Assembly: GCF_038593855.1 (NCBI RefSeq)
Contig: NZ_CP151996.1
Location: 3,844,001-3,908,000 of the forward strand
DNA: 64,000 nt
Direction: 5' to 3'
From: Lysinibacillus sp. FSL M8-0337
GTDB lineage: Bacteria; Bacillota; Bacilli; Bacillales_A; Planococcaceae
Position 1 is the first letter of the stretch; each line of letters opens with the position of its first letter. Position numbers and translations under genes: made by a program. Of the stretch, positions 1-8,645 are shown in pieces. The notes below the pieces were generated by a model that did not search any database, was not told the DNA's origin, and saw only the letters and a list, made by a program, of their open reading frames with translations.

Positions 1-818
1 ACATTCAATTAATAAGTACGACGACTGTACTTAGCACGGTCGATCCAGTGCGCTTATACGAAGATTTCGCAACACTGGATTTACTGTCAAATGGTCGTGC
101 AGAAATTGTTGCTGGACGAGGTGCATTTATCGAATCGTTCCCTTTGTTTGGTTATGATGTAGATGATTATGATGCACTATTTGAGGAACATTTAGCCTTA
201 CTGTTAAAGTTAAACCGAGAAGAGCGTGTAACGTGGAGTGGCAGCTATCGCAAACCGCTTCAACATGCTGACATTGCACCACGTGCTAGTCGTGAAATCC
301 CCATTCATATCGGTGTGGGTGGAACGCCTGAAAGTGCTAGTCGAGCGGGTCGTTATGGCGTTGGCCTAAACTTAGCCATTTTAGGTGGGGATCCAAGACG
401 TTTCAAACATTTGGTTGATATTTACCGCGAAGCATTGCTCACAGCAGGACACGATGAGAATAAAGCAAAAATCACTGTTTCAGGGCACGCATACTTTGCT
501 GAAAATTTAGCACAGGCTAAGGATGAATTTTATCCACATTACTCAAATTATTGGCACTATGTTAATGCACAACGTGGTATGCGCTATCATTTATCTAAAG
601 AAGGCTTTGACAATATGACAGCTGGTCAAAATGCGCTATTTGTTGGTAGTCCAAATGAAATTATTGAAAAAATATTAATGCAGCATGAAATATTCGGTCA
701 TTCACGTTTTATGGCACAGCTTGATATTGGCGCAGTACCATTCAAGCAGGTAGCGAAATCTATTGAGCTACTTGGCACTCATATTATGCCCGCAGTCAAT
801 AAAGCACTAAAAAAATAA
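1..818 (+). CDS. LLM-class flavin-dependent oxidoreductase, 5'-truncated by window edge
   Basis: This is the C-terminal part of a luciferase-like (bacterial luciferase/F420-type TIM barrel) monooxygenase that uses reduced flavin. The open frame runs to the left edge of the window with no stop, and in-frame residues upstream of the GTG at 48 (LSTVDPVRLYEDF) belong to the family. The true start therefore lies outside. The segment FATLDLLSNGRAEIVAGRG is a hallmark of the NtaA/SnaA/LLM subgroup, where the RAE-GRG loop lies near the flavin site. The protein ends at a lysine-rich tail followed by a TAA. The substrate cannot be told from sequence. The gene is convergent with trmL across a bidirectional hairpin. 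Confidence 0.85.
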   Translation, partial: IQLISTTTVLSTVDPVRLYEDFATLDLLSNGRAEIVAGRGAFIESFPLFGYDVDDYDALFEEHLALLLKLNREERVTWSGSYRKPLQHADIAPRASREIPIHIGVGGTPESASRAGRYGVGLNLAILGGDPRRFKHLVDIYREALLTAGHDENKAKITVSGHAYFAENLAQAKDEFYPHYSNYWHYVNAQRGMRYHLSKEGFDNMTAGQNALFVGSPNEIIEKILMQHEIFGHSRFMAQLDIGAVPFKQVAKSIELLGTHIMPAVNKALKK

Positions 819-823
819 AAGTG

Positions 824-845
824 GTGCCAGGCACTAACACAATTT
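824..845 (+). repeat. Dispersed 22-bp intergenic motif, single copy
   Basis: The sequence GTGCCAGGCACTAACACAAT is a diverged copy of a motif that occurs eight times in the window, always between genes (see 5669-5776, 29154-29262, 44830-44850 and 63347-63530). This copy stands alone between the LLM gene stop and the terminator hairpin. The first 11 bases form a GTGCC-A-GGCAC palindrome. Confidence 0.7.
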
Positions 846-876
846 CCATGCAAAACGGGCATCTGCGACATAACAA

Positions 877-908
877 AAAGCGTTCGAAACAATCGAACGC
901 TTTTTTTC
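877..908. terminator. Bidirectional intrinsic terminator between convergent genes
   Basis: An AAAGCGTTCGA...TCGAACGCTTT stem has a 6-nt loop, a T run on the plus side and a shorter T run on the minus side. It sits between the LLM gene and trmL and can serve both. Confidence 0.85.
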
Positions 909-918
909 TCGCTTTTTA

Positions 919-1392
919 TTAGTGTAACCCTGGGTAGCCCTGTTGTCGTAAAGCCTCGTAAATAACAATTGCGGCTGTATTCGATAAATTTAGTGAACGC
1001 ACATGTTCACTTTGTGGAATGCGTAAACACATTTCTTTACGCTCATAGGCAAAATCCTTTGGCAAGCCTGTCGTTTCTTTTCCAAACATAAAGTAAATAT
1101 CCCGATCCTTATCACTAAAATCATGCGTAGTAAACGGTTCTTCACTATACGTTTCAATTAAATAGACATCCCCATTTTTTGATACTTCTAAAAAATCCTC
1201 AAGGGAATCGTGGTACACCACGTTAACACTATGCCAATAATCCAAGCCAGCACGTTTTAGCATTTTATCGTCGGTTGAAAAGCCAAGCGGCCGTATTAAA
1301 TGGAGTGAGGTATTCGTACCAGCACAAGTACGTGCAATATTGCCTGTATTTGCTGGTATTTCTGGTTGATATAAAACGATATGCAATGGCAT
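919..1392 (-). CDS. trmL: tRNA (cytidine(34)-2'-O)-methyltransferase TrmL
   Basis: This is a SPOUT-class (trefoil knot) SAM-dependent methyltransferase that 2'-O-methylates the wobble nucleotide of tRNA-Leu isoacceptors. The 157-aa length is typical for TrmL/CspR (about 155-160). The N-terminal VLYQPEIPANTGNIARTCA, the central FGKETTGLP loop and the C-terminal VRSLNLSNTAAIVIYEALRQ make up the three SPOUT motifs that build the SAM knot. The ATG at 1392 is preceded by an AAGGAAG ribosome site. It lies 14 nt behind queG in the same direction, so the two tRNA wobble-modification genes probably form an operon. Confidence 0.93.
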   Translation of the reverse strand: MPLHIVLYQPEIPANTGNIARTCAGTNTSLHLIRPLGFSTDDKMLKRAGLDYWHSVNVVYHDSLEDFLEVSKNGDVYLIETYSEEPFTTHDFSDKDRDIYFMFGKETTGLPKDFAYERKEMCLRIPQSEHVRSLNLSNTAAIVIYEALRQQGYPGLH

Positions 1393-1406
1393 AACGAAAC
1401 ACTTCC

Positions 1407-2537
1407 TTAGCTAAAAAATTGTAAACCTTTGTTTATTTCCACGAGGACTTCCTCATCTTGTTCTTGATCCTGCGCAGCGAGTAAAGCATTTTCCGCCTGC
1501 TCTCCACCAATCTTCCCCAATGCCCACGCCGCTGTCCCTCGAATAACTGGTCGCTCATCTTTTTCGAGAAGCTCAATTAAATCAGGTACTGCTGCGTCCT
1601 CTTTAAAATGCGCTAGCGCTAATATAGCATTGCGTTGAATTGGTTTTTTTCCTCGCCATGAGCCTGAAACATGACCAAACTTTGCTTTAAATTCTCGATT
1701 AGAAATCGTTAAAAGTGGTGTTAGTAAGGGTTTTGCAAGCTCTGGATCGGGTTTAAATTCCTCATGTATCCAATTGATTTTGCCTTTATTTTTTGGACAG
1801 ACTGTTTGACAAGTATCACAGCCATATAGCCGGTTTCCTATATGTGAGCGGAATTCATCCGGGAGGTAACCTTTCGTTTGCGTTAAAAAGGCGATACAAC
1901 GCTGTGAATTAAGTTGTCCCCCTTCGATTAACGCACCTGTTGGACAAACATCCAAACATAAACGGCACTCCCCACACTCGTCCTCCATTGGCTTGTCCGG
2001 TGCAAATGGGATATTTGTCACTAACTCGCCCAAATAAACATATGAACCAAACTCCGGTGTTATAATCGAGCAGTTTTTCCCGCTCCAGCCAATACCTGCA
2101 CGCTCCGCCACCGCCCTATCTACAAGCGCACCTGTATCAACCATTGATTCAATCCGTACATTGCTCACTCGTTCCTCCAGCCAAGCTTTTAATAATGCTA
2201 TACGCTGTCGTAATGCTGTATGGTAATCGACGCCCCAAGAAGCTCTGCAAAATATCCCACGTCGAGCCCCCTTTTTACCAGCAGGTGCGTCCTTCATCTT
2301 TGAAGGGTATGCGACGGCTATCGCAACAATACTTTCCGCACCTTCTAATAATTGAAGTGGCTCCGTACGTTTTTCAATATCGCTCTCTTCAAAACCTGAT
2401 TGGAAACCAAGCTCCTGCTGGCGACGCAGTCTATTTTTTAATTCTGTAAAGGGAGCTGCCGTTGTGAAGCCAATCTTATCAACGCCAATGGACATTGCAT
2501 ACGCCACAAACTCTCGTTGTAGGTCATGTATGTTCAT
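1407..2537 (-). CDS. queG: Epoxyqueuosine reductase QueG
   Basis: QueG performs the last step of queuosine synthesis in tRNA, reducing epoxyqueuosine with cobalamin and two [4Fe-4S] clusters. Both cluster motifs are visible around residues 185-255: CGECRLCLDVCPTGAL and CDTCQTVCPKNKG. The N-terminal 170 residues carry the cobalamin-binding fold (GKNCSIITPEFGSYVYLGE). The C-terminal HEAT-like region (PVIRGTAAWALGKIGGEQAE) is the extension found in Bacillaceae QueG. At 376 aa the length is normal. It is the first gene of a pair with trmL and diverges from the B3/B4 protein gene at 2597. Confidence 0.95.
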   Translation of the reverse strand: MNIHDLQREFVAYAMSIGVDKIGFTTAAPFTELKNRLRRQQELGFQSGFEESDIEKRTEPLQLLEGAESIVAIAVAYPSKMKDAPAGKKGARRGIFCRASWGVDYHTALRQRIALLKAWLEERVSNVRIESMVDTGALVDRAVAERAGIGWSGKNCSIITPEFGSYVYLGELVTNIPFAPDKPMEDECGECRLCLDVCPTGALIEGGQLNSQRCIAFLTQTKGYLPDEFRSHIGNRLYGCDTCQTVCPKNKGKINWIHEEFKPDPELAKPLLTPLLTISNREFKAKFGHVSGSWRGKKPIQRNAILALAHFKEDAAVPDLIELLEKDERPVIRGTAAWALGKIGGEQAENALLAAQDQEQDEEVLVEINKGLQFFS

Positions 2538-2596
2538 TTTATTTCCAACTCCTTACATGATATAATAATAAAAACAAATAAAGTAGGTGATTTTTT

Positions 2597-3286
2597 ATGG
2601 AAGTCTCACTTAATCCATCGTTGTTAACGCAACTTCCAGAGCTGAAAATCGGCATTATTAATTATACCAAAATTGTCGTAGCAGAATCGCCCCAAATGAT
2701 TAAAGGTCGCCTGCAATTATATCAGGAAAACCTCTATTTAGAAATGCAAGATCAACCTGTAACCGAACGTGAAGGTATTGCAGAATGGCGACAACTTTGG
2801 AAACAACTTGGCGCTGATCCGAACCGTTATCGTCACTCGGCAGAAAGCTTAATGCGTCGAGTGAGTAAGCAAAACTATTTAACACCGTTGCATTCTGGTG
2901 TTGATTTAAATAATTTTTTCTCCCTACAATACGAAATTCCAGTTGGTATTTATGATATAGCTCACCTAAAAGGAAACATCGAAATTGCACTTGGCAATGA
3001 GGAAACAGGCTATGAAGGTTTAAATGGGCGCTTCAATACGCTCAATCATATTCTGTTTAGTCGAGACGAGGAAGGGCCTTTTGGTTCACCATTCGTTGAT
3101 TCACAACGTACAGCTGTCTCCGAAGCAACAACTGAAGCGCTCCATATTTTCTATCTTCGCCCTTCCCTTGCAACTGTGGATGCACAAAAGCTTCTTGCCT
3201 CTGCGGGAAAAATGTTCAACCAAATTCATGGTGGAGACTATCAAATTGCCCTTTTAACGAATGCAACACCATCTACTACACTATAA
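2597..3286 (+). CDS. B3/B4 domain protein (PheRS beta-like editing domain)
   Basis: This free-standing protein resembles the B3/B4 tRNA-editing domain of phenylalanyl-tRNA synthetase beta. Visible family features are WRQLWKQLGADPNRYRHSAE and the ligand-pocket region SLQYEIPVGIYDIAHLKG, then a late FGSPFVDSQRTAVSEATTEA segment in which acidic and Arg residues are typical. The length is 229 aa, usual for the stand-alone form. Its role (trans-editing or nucleic-acid binding) is not settled for the family. It starts divergently from queG and is followed 13 nt later by another gene, suggesting a two-gene operon. Confidence 0.8.
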   Translation: MEVSLNPSLLTQLPELKIGIINYTKIVVAESPQMIKGRLQLYQENLYLEMQDQPVTEREGIAEWRQLWKQLGADPNRYRHSAESLMRRVSKQNYLTPLHSGVDLNNFFSLQYEIPVGIYDIAHLKGNIEIALGNEETGYEGLNGRFNTLNHILFSRDEEGPFGSPFVDSQRTAVSEATTEALHIFYLRPSLATVDAQKLLASAGKMFNQIHGGDYQIALLTNATPSTTL

Positions 3287-3299
3287 AGGAAGTGTTTTC

Positions 3300-3809
3300 A
3301 TGATTAATCTTGCAGAAGCAGTTAAACTAAAAAGTATTTTAGCTAAGAAGGTTCAAGAACTTATTAATGAATTACATCGCAGTTCTTTTGTCACTGTTGA
3401 AAAAGGACAAGCTCCTAAAACGAGTAATCGCGCAATGGCTGTTATTGAAAGTGAGCTAGCGCAAGTACGCCTTGATATACGCACATTAGATCGCCTTGTC
3501 TATGAGGCGAATATTCAGAACAAAGTAGACTTTAAAGGCGAGCAACTTGCACTTGTAGAGGCAATTGAACTGGCTTCACAACTTCGCGCTGAAGCTGAAC
3601 TTTGTAAACACTTGGGCACACATGAAAAAGAAACTGTACGTATGGGCTATGGTGAAGGTACGATGTTATATGAAATTGCCATGTTCGAGCCAGATGCATA
3701 CCGTGAACGTTCGCTTCAACTAGAAAAAGATGCACATAAGCTCTCTAATTTGATTAATGCCAAAAACTATAGCGTTGAAATACAATTTGACGATTCTCGC
3801 TATTTCTAA
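3300..3809 (+). CDS. Small helical protein, possibly DIP1984/septicolysin-like
   Basis: A 169-aa, highly charged protein that starts MINLAEAVKLKSILAKKV and is predicted to be nearly all helix, with heptad-like stretches. The pattern of an N-terminal LAEA-LK segment followed by ELAQVRLDIRTLDRLVYEAN loosely resembles DIP1984/septicolysin proteins, but I do not recognise it firmly. The ATG at 3300 is chosen over an upstream ATG at 3261 because an AAAGGAAG ribosome site lies just before it and because the upstream start would overlap the preceding gene. It is the second gene of an apparent operon with the B3/B4 protein. Confidence 0.65.
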   Translation: MINLAEAVKLKSILAKKVQELINELHRSSFVTVEKGQAPKTSNRAMAVIESELAQVRLDIRTLDRLVYEANIQNKVDFKGEQLALVEAIELASQLRAEAELCKHLGTHEKETVRMGYGEGTMLYEIAMFEPDAYRERSLQLEKDAHKLSNLINAKNYSVEIQFDDSRYF

Positions 3810-3992
3810 ACTCGGGGCGGTGAGACTCCAAACCGAGTCGGATGTGCTGTTTTCAAAACTACTTTAATGTAGACTTAAAACTTAGATCAACCAATGACAT
3901 GTGACCAGTTACTTTATGACCGATGACCTATCACCAACTATTGGCAATGGCATGAAAAAACTCAATCAGATGAATTGGAAATCGCCATCCGA

Positions 3993-4028
3993 AACTCTCT
4001 TACACCTTGTGTGTAAGAGAGTTTTTTT
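3993..4028 (+). terminator. Strong hairpin with T run in the katA leader
   Basis: A 13-bp perfect stem (AACTCTCTTACAC paired with GTGTAAGAGAGTT), a 5-nt loop and a run of seven T lie 63 nt before the catalase ATG. It probably terminates the upstream operon. If the katA promoter lies before it, it would act as an attenuator. Confidence 0.8.
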
Positions 4029-4090
4029 ATGTCTATTATGCCAATCAATTGGACAAACTTTGTTTAGTACAATTGGAAGGAGCAATAGTC

Positions 4091-5665
4091 ATGAACCATT
4101 CTCATGAAAAAGATGATACATTAACCAATCGCCAAGGTCACCCAGTTACCAACAATCAAAATTTACGAACAGTCAGCAATCGAGGGCCAGCAACTCTTGA
4201 AAACTATGATTTCCTTGAAAAAATAAGTCATTTTGACCGAGAGAGAGTTCCTGAACGTGTTGTGCATGCTCGTGGTGCTGGAGCACATGGCTACTTCGAA
4301 ACATATGGAGTTGTTGGCGATGAGCCTATTTCTAACTATACAAGAGCAAAAGTATTTCAGAATAAAGGCAAACAAACGCCTGTTTTCGTCCGCTTCTCTA
4401 CGGTTATTCATGGTGGACATTCGCCGGAAACATTACGTGATCCGCGCGGCTTTGCTGTCAAGTTTTATACAGAAGACGGAAACTGGGATTTAGTTGGCAA
4501 CAATTTAAAAATCTTCTTTATCCGTGATGCCATGAAATTTCCAGATATGATTCATGCTTTTAAGCCAGATCCTATTACAAATATTCAAGACGTCGAGCGC
4601 TTCTTTGATTTCTGTGCAAGTTCTCCTGAATCCTTCCATATGGTCACTTTTATTTATTCACCTTGGGGCATTCCTGCCAACTATCGCATGATGCAAGGTT
4701 CTGGAGTCAATACGTATAAATGGGTAAATAGTGAGGGCAAAGCAGTCCTTGTGAAGTACCATTGGGAGCCATTACAAGGCATTAAAAACTTAACACAAAA
4801 AGAAGCAGAAGAAATTCAACAAAAAAATTTCAACCATGCCACACAAGACTTATACGACGCTATTAAACGTGGAGATTATCCTGAATGGGAGTTAAATGTA
4901 CAAATAATGGAGGATGGCCCTCATCCAGAGCTTGATTTTGACCCACTGGATGATACGAAGCTATGGCCGAATGACAAATTCCCTTGGTATCCAGTCGGAA
5001 AAATGGTATTAAATAAAAACCCTGAAGACTATTTTGCCGAGGTAGAACAAGCGACTTTCGGCACAGGTGTCCTCGTTGATGGGTTGGATTTCTCAGACGA
5101 TAAAATGCTCCAAGGGCGTACTTTCTCTTATTCTGATACGCAACGTCATCGAGTGGGTGCCAACTATTTACAATTACCAATCAATGCTCCGAAGAAACGA
5201 GTAGCGACCAACCAAAGCGGTGGGCAAATGATGTATAAACGAGATTTAGCACCAGGACAAAATCCACATATTAACTATGAGCCATCAATGTTAAATGGTT
5301 TAAAAGAAGCTACCCAAACGGCGAAAGAATACACACCATATATTGAAGGCAATTTAGTGCGCGAATCCATTGATCGCCAAAGTAATACGAAGCAAGCTGG
5401 TGAAACTTATCGTAATTTTGAACAATGGGAACGTGACGAATTACTAGCAAATTTAATTCGGGATTTATCCGCATGTAATACAGCTATCCAAGAGGCGATG
5501 ATTGCATTGGCTGCTGAAGCAGATGAGGAATATGGACGCTTACTAAAAGAAGGTTTACAAAAGGCACAGCAAAACGCTTCGTCTGCAAAGCCTCTTGGTA
5601 ACATTAACGGTGATAATGCACCAAAAGACGCAGTCGATAAAGGCCACGATGCCGAACCTTACTAA
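4091..5665 (+). CDS. katA: Catalase (monofunctional haem catalase, KatA type)
   Basis: This enzyme decomposes hydrogen peroxide in the cytoplasm. The N-terminal active site [20 protein letters not shown] contains the catalytic His. [20 protein letters not shown] and the distal Asn region ([19 protein letters not shown]) follow, and the haem-ligand Tyr lies in [14 protein letters not shown] around residue 335-345. At 524 aa it is a small-subunit (clade 3-like) catalase with an acidic C-terminal tail. ATG 4091 has a GGAAGGAG ribosome site, and an upstream in-frame ATG at 4007 lies inside the leader hairpin region and is unlikely. I see no PerR box in the 280 nt before it. Confidence 0.95.
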   Translation: MNHSHEKDDTLTNRQGHPVTNNQNLRTVSNRGPATLENYDFLEKISHFDRERVPERVVHARGAGAHGYFETYGVVGDEPISNYTRAKVFQNKGKQTPVFVRFSTVIHGGHSPETLRDPRGFAVKFYTEDGNWDLVGNNLKIFFIRDAMKFPDMIHAFKPDPITNIQDVERFFDFCASSPESFHMVTFIYSPWGIPANYRMMQGSGVNTYKWVNSEGKAVLVKYHWEPLQGIKNLTQKEAEEIQQKNFNHATQDLYDAIKRGDYPEWELNVQIMEDGPHPELDFDPLDDTKLWPNDKFPWYPVGKMVLNKNPEDYFAEVEQATFGTGVLVDGLDFSDDKMLQGRTFSYSDTQRHRVGANYLQLPINAPKKRVATNQSGGQMMYKRDLAPGQNPHINYEPSMLNGLKEATQTAKEYTPYIEGNLVRESIDRQSNTKQAGETYRNFEQWERDELLANLIRDLSACNTAIQEAMIALAAEADEEYGRLLKEGLQKAQQNASSAKPLGNINGDNAPKDAVDKGHDAEPY

Positions 5666-5668
5666 GGA

Positions 5669-5776
5669 GTGCCAGTCACCCACAAAATTTTACGCACAAA
5701 AAAGTAGCCGCAACAAATCGCGTGTAGCGAGAGTTGCGGCTTTCATATTGCTCGAGTGCCAGTCACCCTCACAATT
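5669..5776. repeat. Composite element: two direct 22-bp motifs around a hairpin
   Basis: Copies of the dispersed GTGCCAGTCACCCACAAAAT-type motif at 5669-5690 and 5756-5776 bracket a hairpin at about 5707-5741 (AGCCGCAACAAATCGC, loop, then GCGAGAGTTGCGGCT). The hairpin has T/A runs on both sides and lies between the convergent katA and S66 peptidase genes, so it probably works as a bidirectional terminator. The same architecture occurs at 29154-29262. Confidence 0.8.
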
Positions 5777-5792
5777 CGAACAATTCAAACAC

Positions 5793-6695
5793 TTAATAGA
5801 CGCCTGGTAAAATTCGAAGCACTTTTTCTTGTGCATCTAAAATGGCATCGACCCCTAATGGGATGGCAATATTCGTCGTTTCATGCCCTATTTTAAAACC
5901 AGCTACAACAGGTATTTCTAAATCACCAAAATATTCTTGCATTAACACTAGAAGAGCCTCATCACTTGCTCCTGTTTCTGTAAAGGAGCCAATTACTACC
6001 CCCGCTAATTGTTCCAGCTTTCTAGCTTGTTTTAACTGTTGCAACATCGAATCAATACGTGGAATTGTCTCTGCAATATCTTCTATTAATAAAATTCTGC
6101 CTTCAGTCCGAACCTCAAATTTTGTGCCTAAAGTGCTGACTATTCGACGTAAATTACCACCAATAATTGGTCCACGTGCAAAGCCAGGGGCAACTACATT
6201 TAATGGGGATATAGCCTCTGTATACTGTATTTCAATCGGAGAAAACAGCTGTAAAAACATTTTTTTCGATAACTCATCCATGCTATTGGCAGCCATTAGC
6301 ATCGGCCCATGAAACGTCACGATATTTGCATACTCATTAATAGCACAATGCAAATAGGTAAGATCAGAAAAGCCCCAGAAAATTTTTGGATTTTCCGCTA
6401 GCAACTCATAATCAATCTTTCCAGCAATACGAGCAGAGCCATAGCCACCCTTTACGCAAAAGATGGCCTTCACGTCAGGATCTTGAACCATAGCATGAAA
6501 GTCCGCAAGTCTTACGTTATCACTACCTGCTAAATAGTCATGTTTTGCCGTTATCGTATCCCCTATTTTATAGCGGAGACCCAGCTCATCTAAAAAGGCT
6601 AAAGCATTTCCTAATTTCTCTGGCTCAACAAGGCTGGACAAACATACAATGCCAACTGTATCCCCTTTTTTTAAATGCGCTACTGTACTTATCAC
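5793..6695 (-). CDS. S66 family LD-carboxypeptidase (muramoyltetrapeptide carboxypeptidase-like)
   Basis: A serine peptidase of the LdcA/MccF family, which removes the terminal D-Ala from peptidoglycan tetrapeptides or cleaves microcin-C-like nucleotide peptides. The N-terminal GDTVGIVCLSS, CVKGGYGSARI, the nucleophile elbow FWGFSDLTYLH (Ser of GFSD), HGPMLMA, GPIIGGNLRRIVSTLGT and the late catalytic GHETTNIAIPLG (His) are all in family order. I chose the GTG at 6695 because a perfect AGGAGG sits 7 nt upstream and it gives 300 aa, the family norm. The longer ATG start at 6782 adds 29 unsupported residues. Confidence 0.85.
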   Translation of the reverse strand: MISTVAHLKKGDTVGIVCLSSLVEPEKLGNALAFLDELGLRYKIGDTITAKHDYLAGSDNVRLADFHAMVQDPDVKAIFCVKGGYGSARIAGKIDYELLAENPKIFWGFSDLTYLHCAINEYANIVTFHGPMLMAANSMDELSKKMFLQLFSPIEIQYTEAISPLNVVAPGFARGPIIGGNLRRIVSTLGTKFEVRTEGRILLIEDIAETIPRIDSMLQQLKQARKLEQLAGVVIGSFTETGASDEALLVLMQEYFGDLEIPVVAGFKIGHETTNIAIPLGVDAILDAQEKVLRILPGVY

Positions 6696-6814
6696 TTTAC
6701 TTCCTCCTATTCTTTCTCTCATTCTAGCATATGGATATATGTAGCATTGATTATTCACTCCCTTAATGCCTATAATTGACATTAGTATTTTAAATTAAAA
6801 GGAGTTATCGCTTC

Positions 6815-7693
6815 ATGAAAATCCCACCATATGCGTTATTATTACTTGCTACCGTTCTATGGGGTGGTAATTTTGTCATTGGCCGAGCCGTGAGTGGCAA
6901 TATCCCACCCTTTACATTGGCTTTTCTTCGTTGGTGTGTCGCCTTTATCGTATTTTTACCGATTGCTTATCGCAGCGTAAAACGTGAGTGGCACATGCTC
7001 AAAGAACATTGGAAAATTGTCCTTATACTAGCCTTTACTGGTGTGGCAGCTTTTAATACGCTCGTCTATATTGCTCTCCACTATACAACTTCTATCAATG
7101 CATCATTGATGAATTCTTCGACACCCATTATGATTTACATACTATCCTTTATATTTTTGAAGGAAAAACTCTCGTCATTCCAAATTCTTGGAACTGCACT
7201 ATCACTTAGCGGTGTCCTTTTTATTATTTCAGGAGGTTCGTTTGCAAGCTTAGTCGATTTTACGTTCAATAAAGGGGACTTAATTGTTGTCGTCGCCGTT
7301 TTCTGTTGGAGTATTTATTCACTTCTTGTAAAACATTACGCGGGTCGTTTACCAGGACAGTCAACATTTCTTGTCACAATCTTTATTGGTGCTGTCATGC
7401 TCTTGCCATTTTACCTATACGAAATCACAACAATGACCAACGCTATACACTGGCACTGGTCAACGATTGCCGCTATTCTATATGTAGGTATTTTTGCTTC
7501 TATTGTAGCATTTCTATGCTGGAATCATGGGGTCGTACAACTTGGCGCGAATAAAGCAGGTATTTATTTAAACTTTATTCCGGTCTTTGCCTCTATTTTT
7601 GCCGTGCTTTTTTTAGATGAGCAACTACATATTTTTCAAATTATCGGAGGACTTGCCGTCGTAGCAGGTGTCCTATTATCAAGTAAAAAATAA
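6815..7693 (+). CDS. EamA (DMT superfamily) transporter
   Basis: A ten-helix inner-membrane protein of 292 aa made of two EamA repeats. It starts LLLLATVLWGGNFVIGRAVS, which carries the typical W-G-NFV-R motif, and the second repeat begins about residue 150 (GDLIVVVAVFCWSIYSLLVK). Members export metabolites or amino acids, and the substrate cannot be predicted here. An AAAGGAG ribosome site precedes the ATG. The gene diverges from the S66 peptidase and ends at a strong hairpin shared with nagB. Confidence 0.9.
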   Translation: MKIPPYALLLLATVLWGGNFVIGRAVSGNIPPFTLAFLRWCVAFIVFLPIAYRSVKREWHMLKEHWKIVLILAFTGVAAFNTLVYIALHYTTSINASLMNSSTPIMIYILSFIFLKEKLSSFQILGTALSLSGVLFIISGGSFASLVDFTFNKGDLIVVVAVFCWSIYSLLVKHYAGRLPGQSTFLVTIFIGAVMLLPFYLYEITTMTNAIHWHWSTIAAILYVGIFASIVAFLCWNHGVVQLGANKAGIYLNFIPVFASIFAVLFLDEQLHIFQIIGGLAVVAGVLLSSKK

Positions 7694-7696
7694 AAT

Positions 7697-7732
7697 AAGC
7701 GTAGACTTCAAAAAAGGAGTCTACGCTTGTTT
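7697..7732. terminator. Bidirectional terminator (EamA / nagB)
   Basis: A perfect 11-bp stem AAGCGTAGACT...AGTCTACGCTT lies in the 40 bp between the two convergent stop codons. Confidence 0.85.
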
Positions 7733-7735
7733 CTT

Positions 7736-8461
7736 TTATTTTGTACCGCCGTAAATAATCGTTACATTTGGATGATTTAATAATCTGCTAGCTGGAAAAG
7801 CTTCAGTCACTTCTCCACCTTTTAATTTTTCAATGGCTTCTAATTTTTTTTCACCAAATGCGATGAGCACAATCGCCCTTGCATTCATGATAGATTGAAT
7901 ACCCATTGTAATAGCATGAGTAGGCACAGCTTCTGGATTGTCAAAATAAATAGCATTTTCAGTTCGTGTTGATTCTGTAAGCTCTACAATGTTTGTCAGT
8001 GAATCAAATGATGTACCAGGCTCATTAAAACCTATATGTCCATTTACCCCTATTCCAAGCAACTGTAAATCAATCCCACCTGCTTCGGCAATTTGCGCAT
8101 CATATGCCACACACTCGGCTTCTAAATCTGTTGCCTTGCCGTTTGGTAAATGTATCTTTTCTTCGTTAATATCCACATGAGTAAATAAATTTTCATGCAT
8201 GAACGTCCAGTAGCTTGCTGGGCTATTTTGTTCTAAGCCCACATATTCATCTAGATTAAATGTTGTAACTTCCTTGAAAGAAATATCACCAGCTTGTTGA
8301 CGCTTAACTAATTCCTTATACATCCCAACTGGTGAACCCCCTGTTGCAAGCCCTAGTATGCTAGCTGGTTTTGCTTGTAGTTGCTCAGTAAAAATATGTG
8401 CAGCTACGTTACTCATTTCATCATATGAATTTACTTCAATCCATTTTATTTCATTCTTCAT
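7736..8461 (-). CDS. nagB: Glucosamine-6-phosphate deaminase NagB
   Basis: It converts glucosamine-6-phosphate to fructose-6-phosphate plus ammonia. The phosphate loop LGLATGGSPVGMYKEL, the catalytic Asp-Glu region TFNLDEYVGL, GIGVNGHIGFNEPG with catalytic Asp/His, and the late IVLIAFGEKKLEAI are all present. At 241 aa it is the short Gram-positive form, without the allosteric C-terminus of the E. coli enzyme. The gene stands alone: there is no nagA or GntR regulator next to it in the window. Confidence 0.95.
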   Translation of the reverse strand: MKNEIKWIEVNSYDEMSNVAAHIFTEQLQAKPASILGLATGGSPVGMYKELVKRQQAGDISFKEVTTFNLDEYVGLEQNSPASYWTFMHENLFTHVDINEEKIHLPNGKATDLEAECVAYDAQIAEAGGIDLQLLGIGVNGHIGFNEPGTSFDSLTNIVELTESTRTENAIYFDNPEAVPTHAITMGIQSIMNARAIVLIAFGEKKLEAIEKLKGGEVTEAFPASRLLNHPNVTIIYGGTK

Positions 8462-8645
8462 TTATATACCTACCTTTAGAAACGTTATTTTTAACTAAAA
8501 ATGGGAAATTCATTACGAACTAGTAGTGAATATATTAATTTTACAAGTTATTTAGCTCTATTTCTATTATTTTCTTTCTCTATTTTTCACGTGTATTCTA
8601 GTGCTATTTCGGTTATGTTAATTAGTAAGGAAGTGAGGCGATTTT

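Noticed and set aside
4007..4090. Longer N-terminus for catalase from ATG 4007
   Set aside because: It would start in the leader hairpin without a ribosome site; ATG 4091 has GGAAGGAG and the normal length.
5842..6312. 156-aa ORF opposite the S66 peptidase
   Set aside because: It is the antisense shadow of a clear peptidase gene; the composition mirrors the sense codons.
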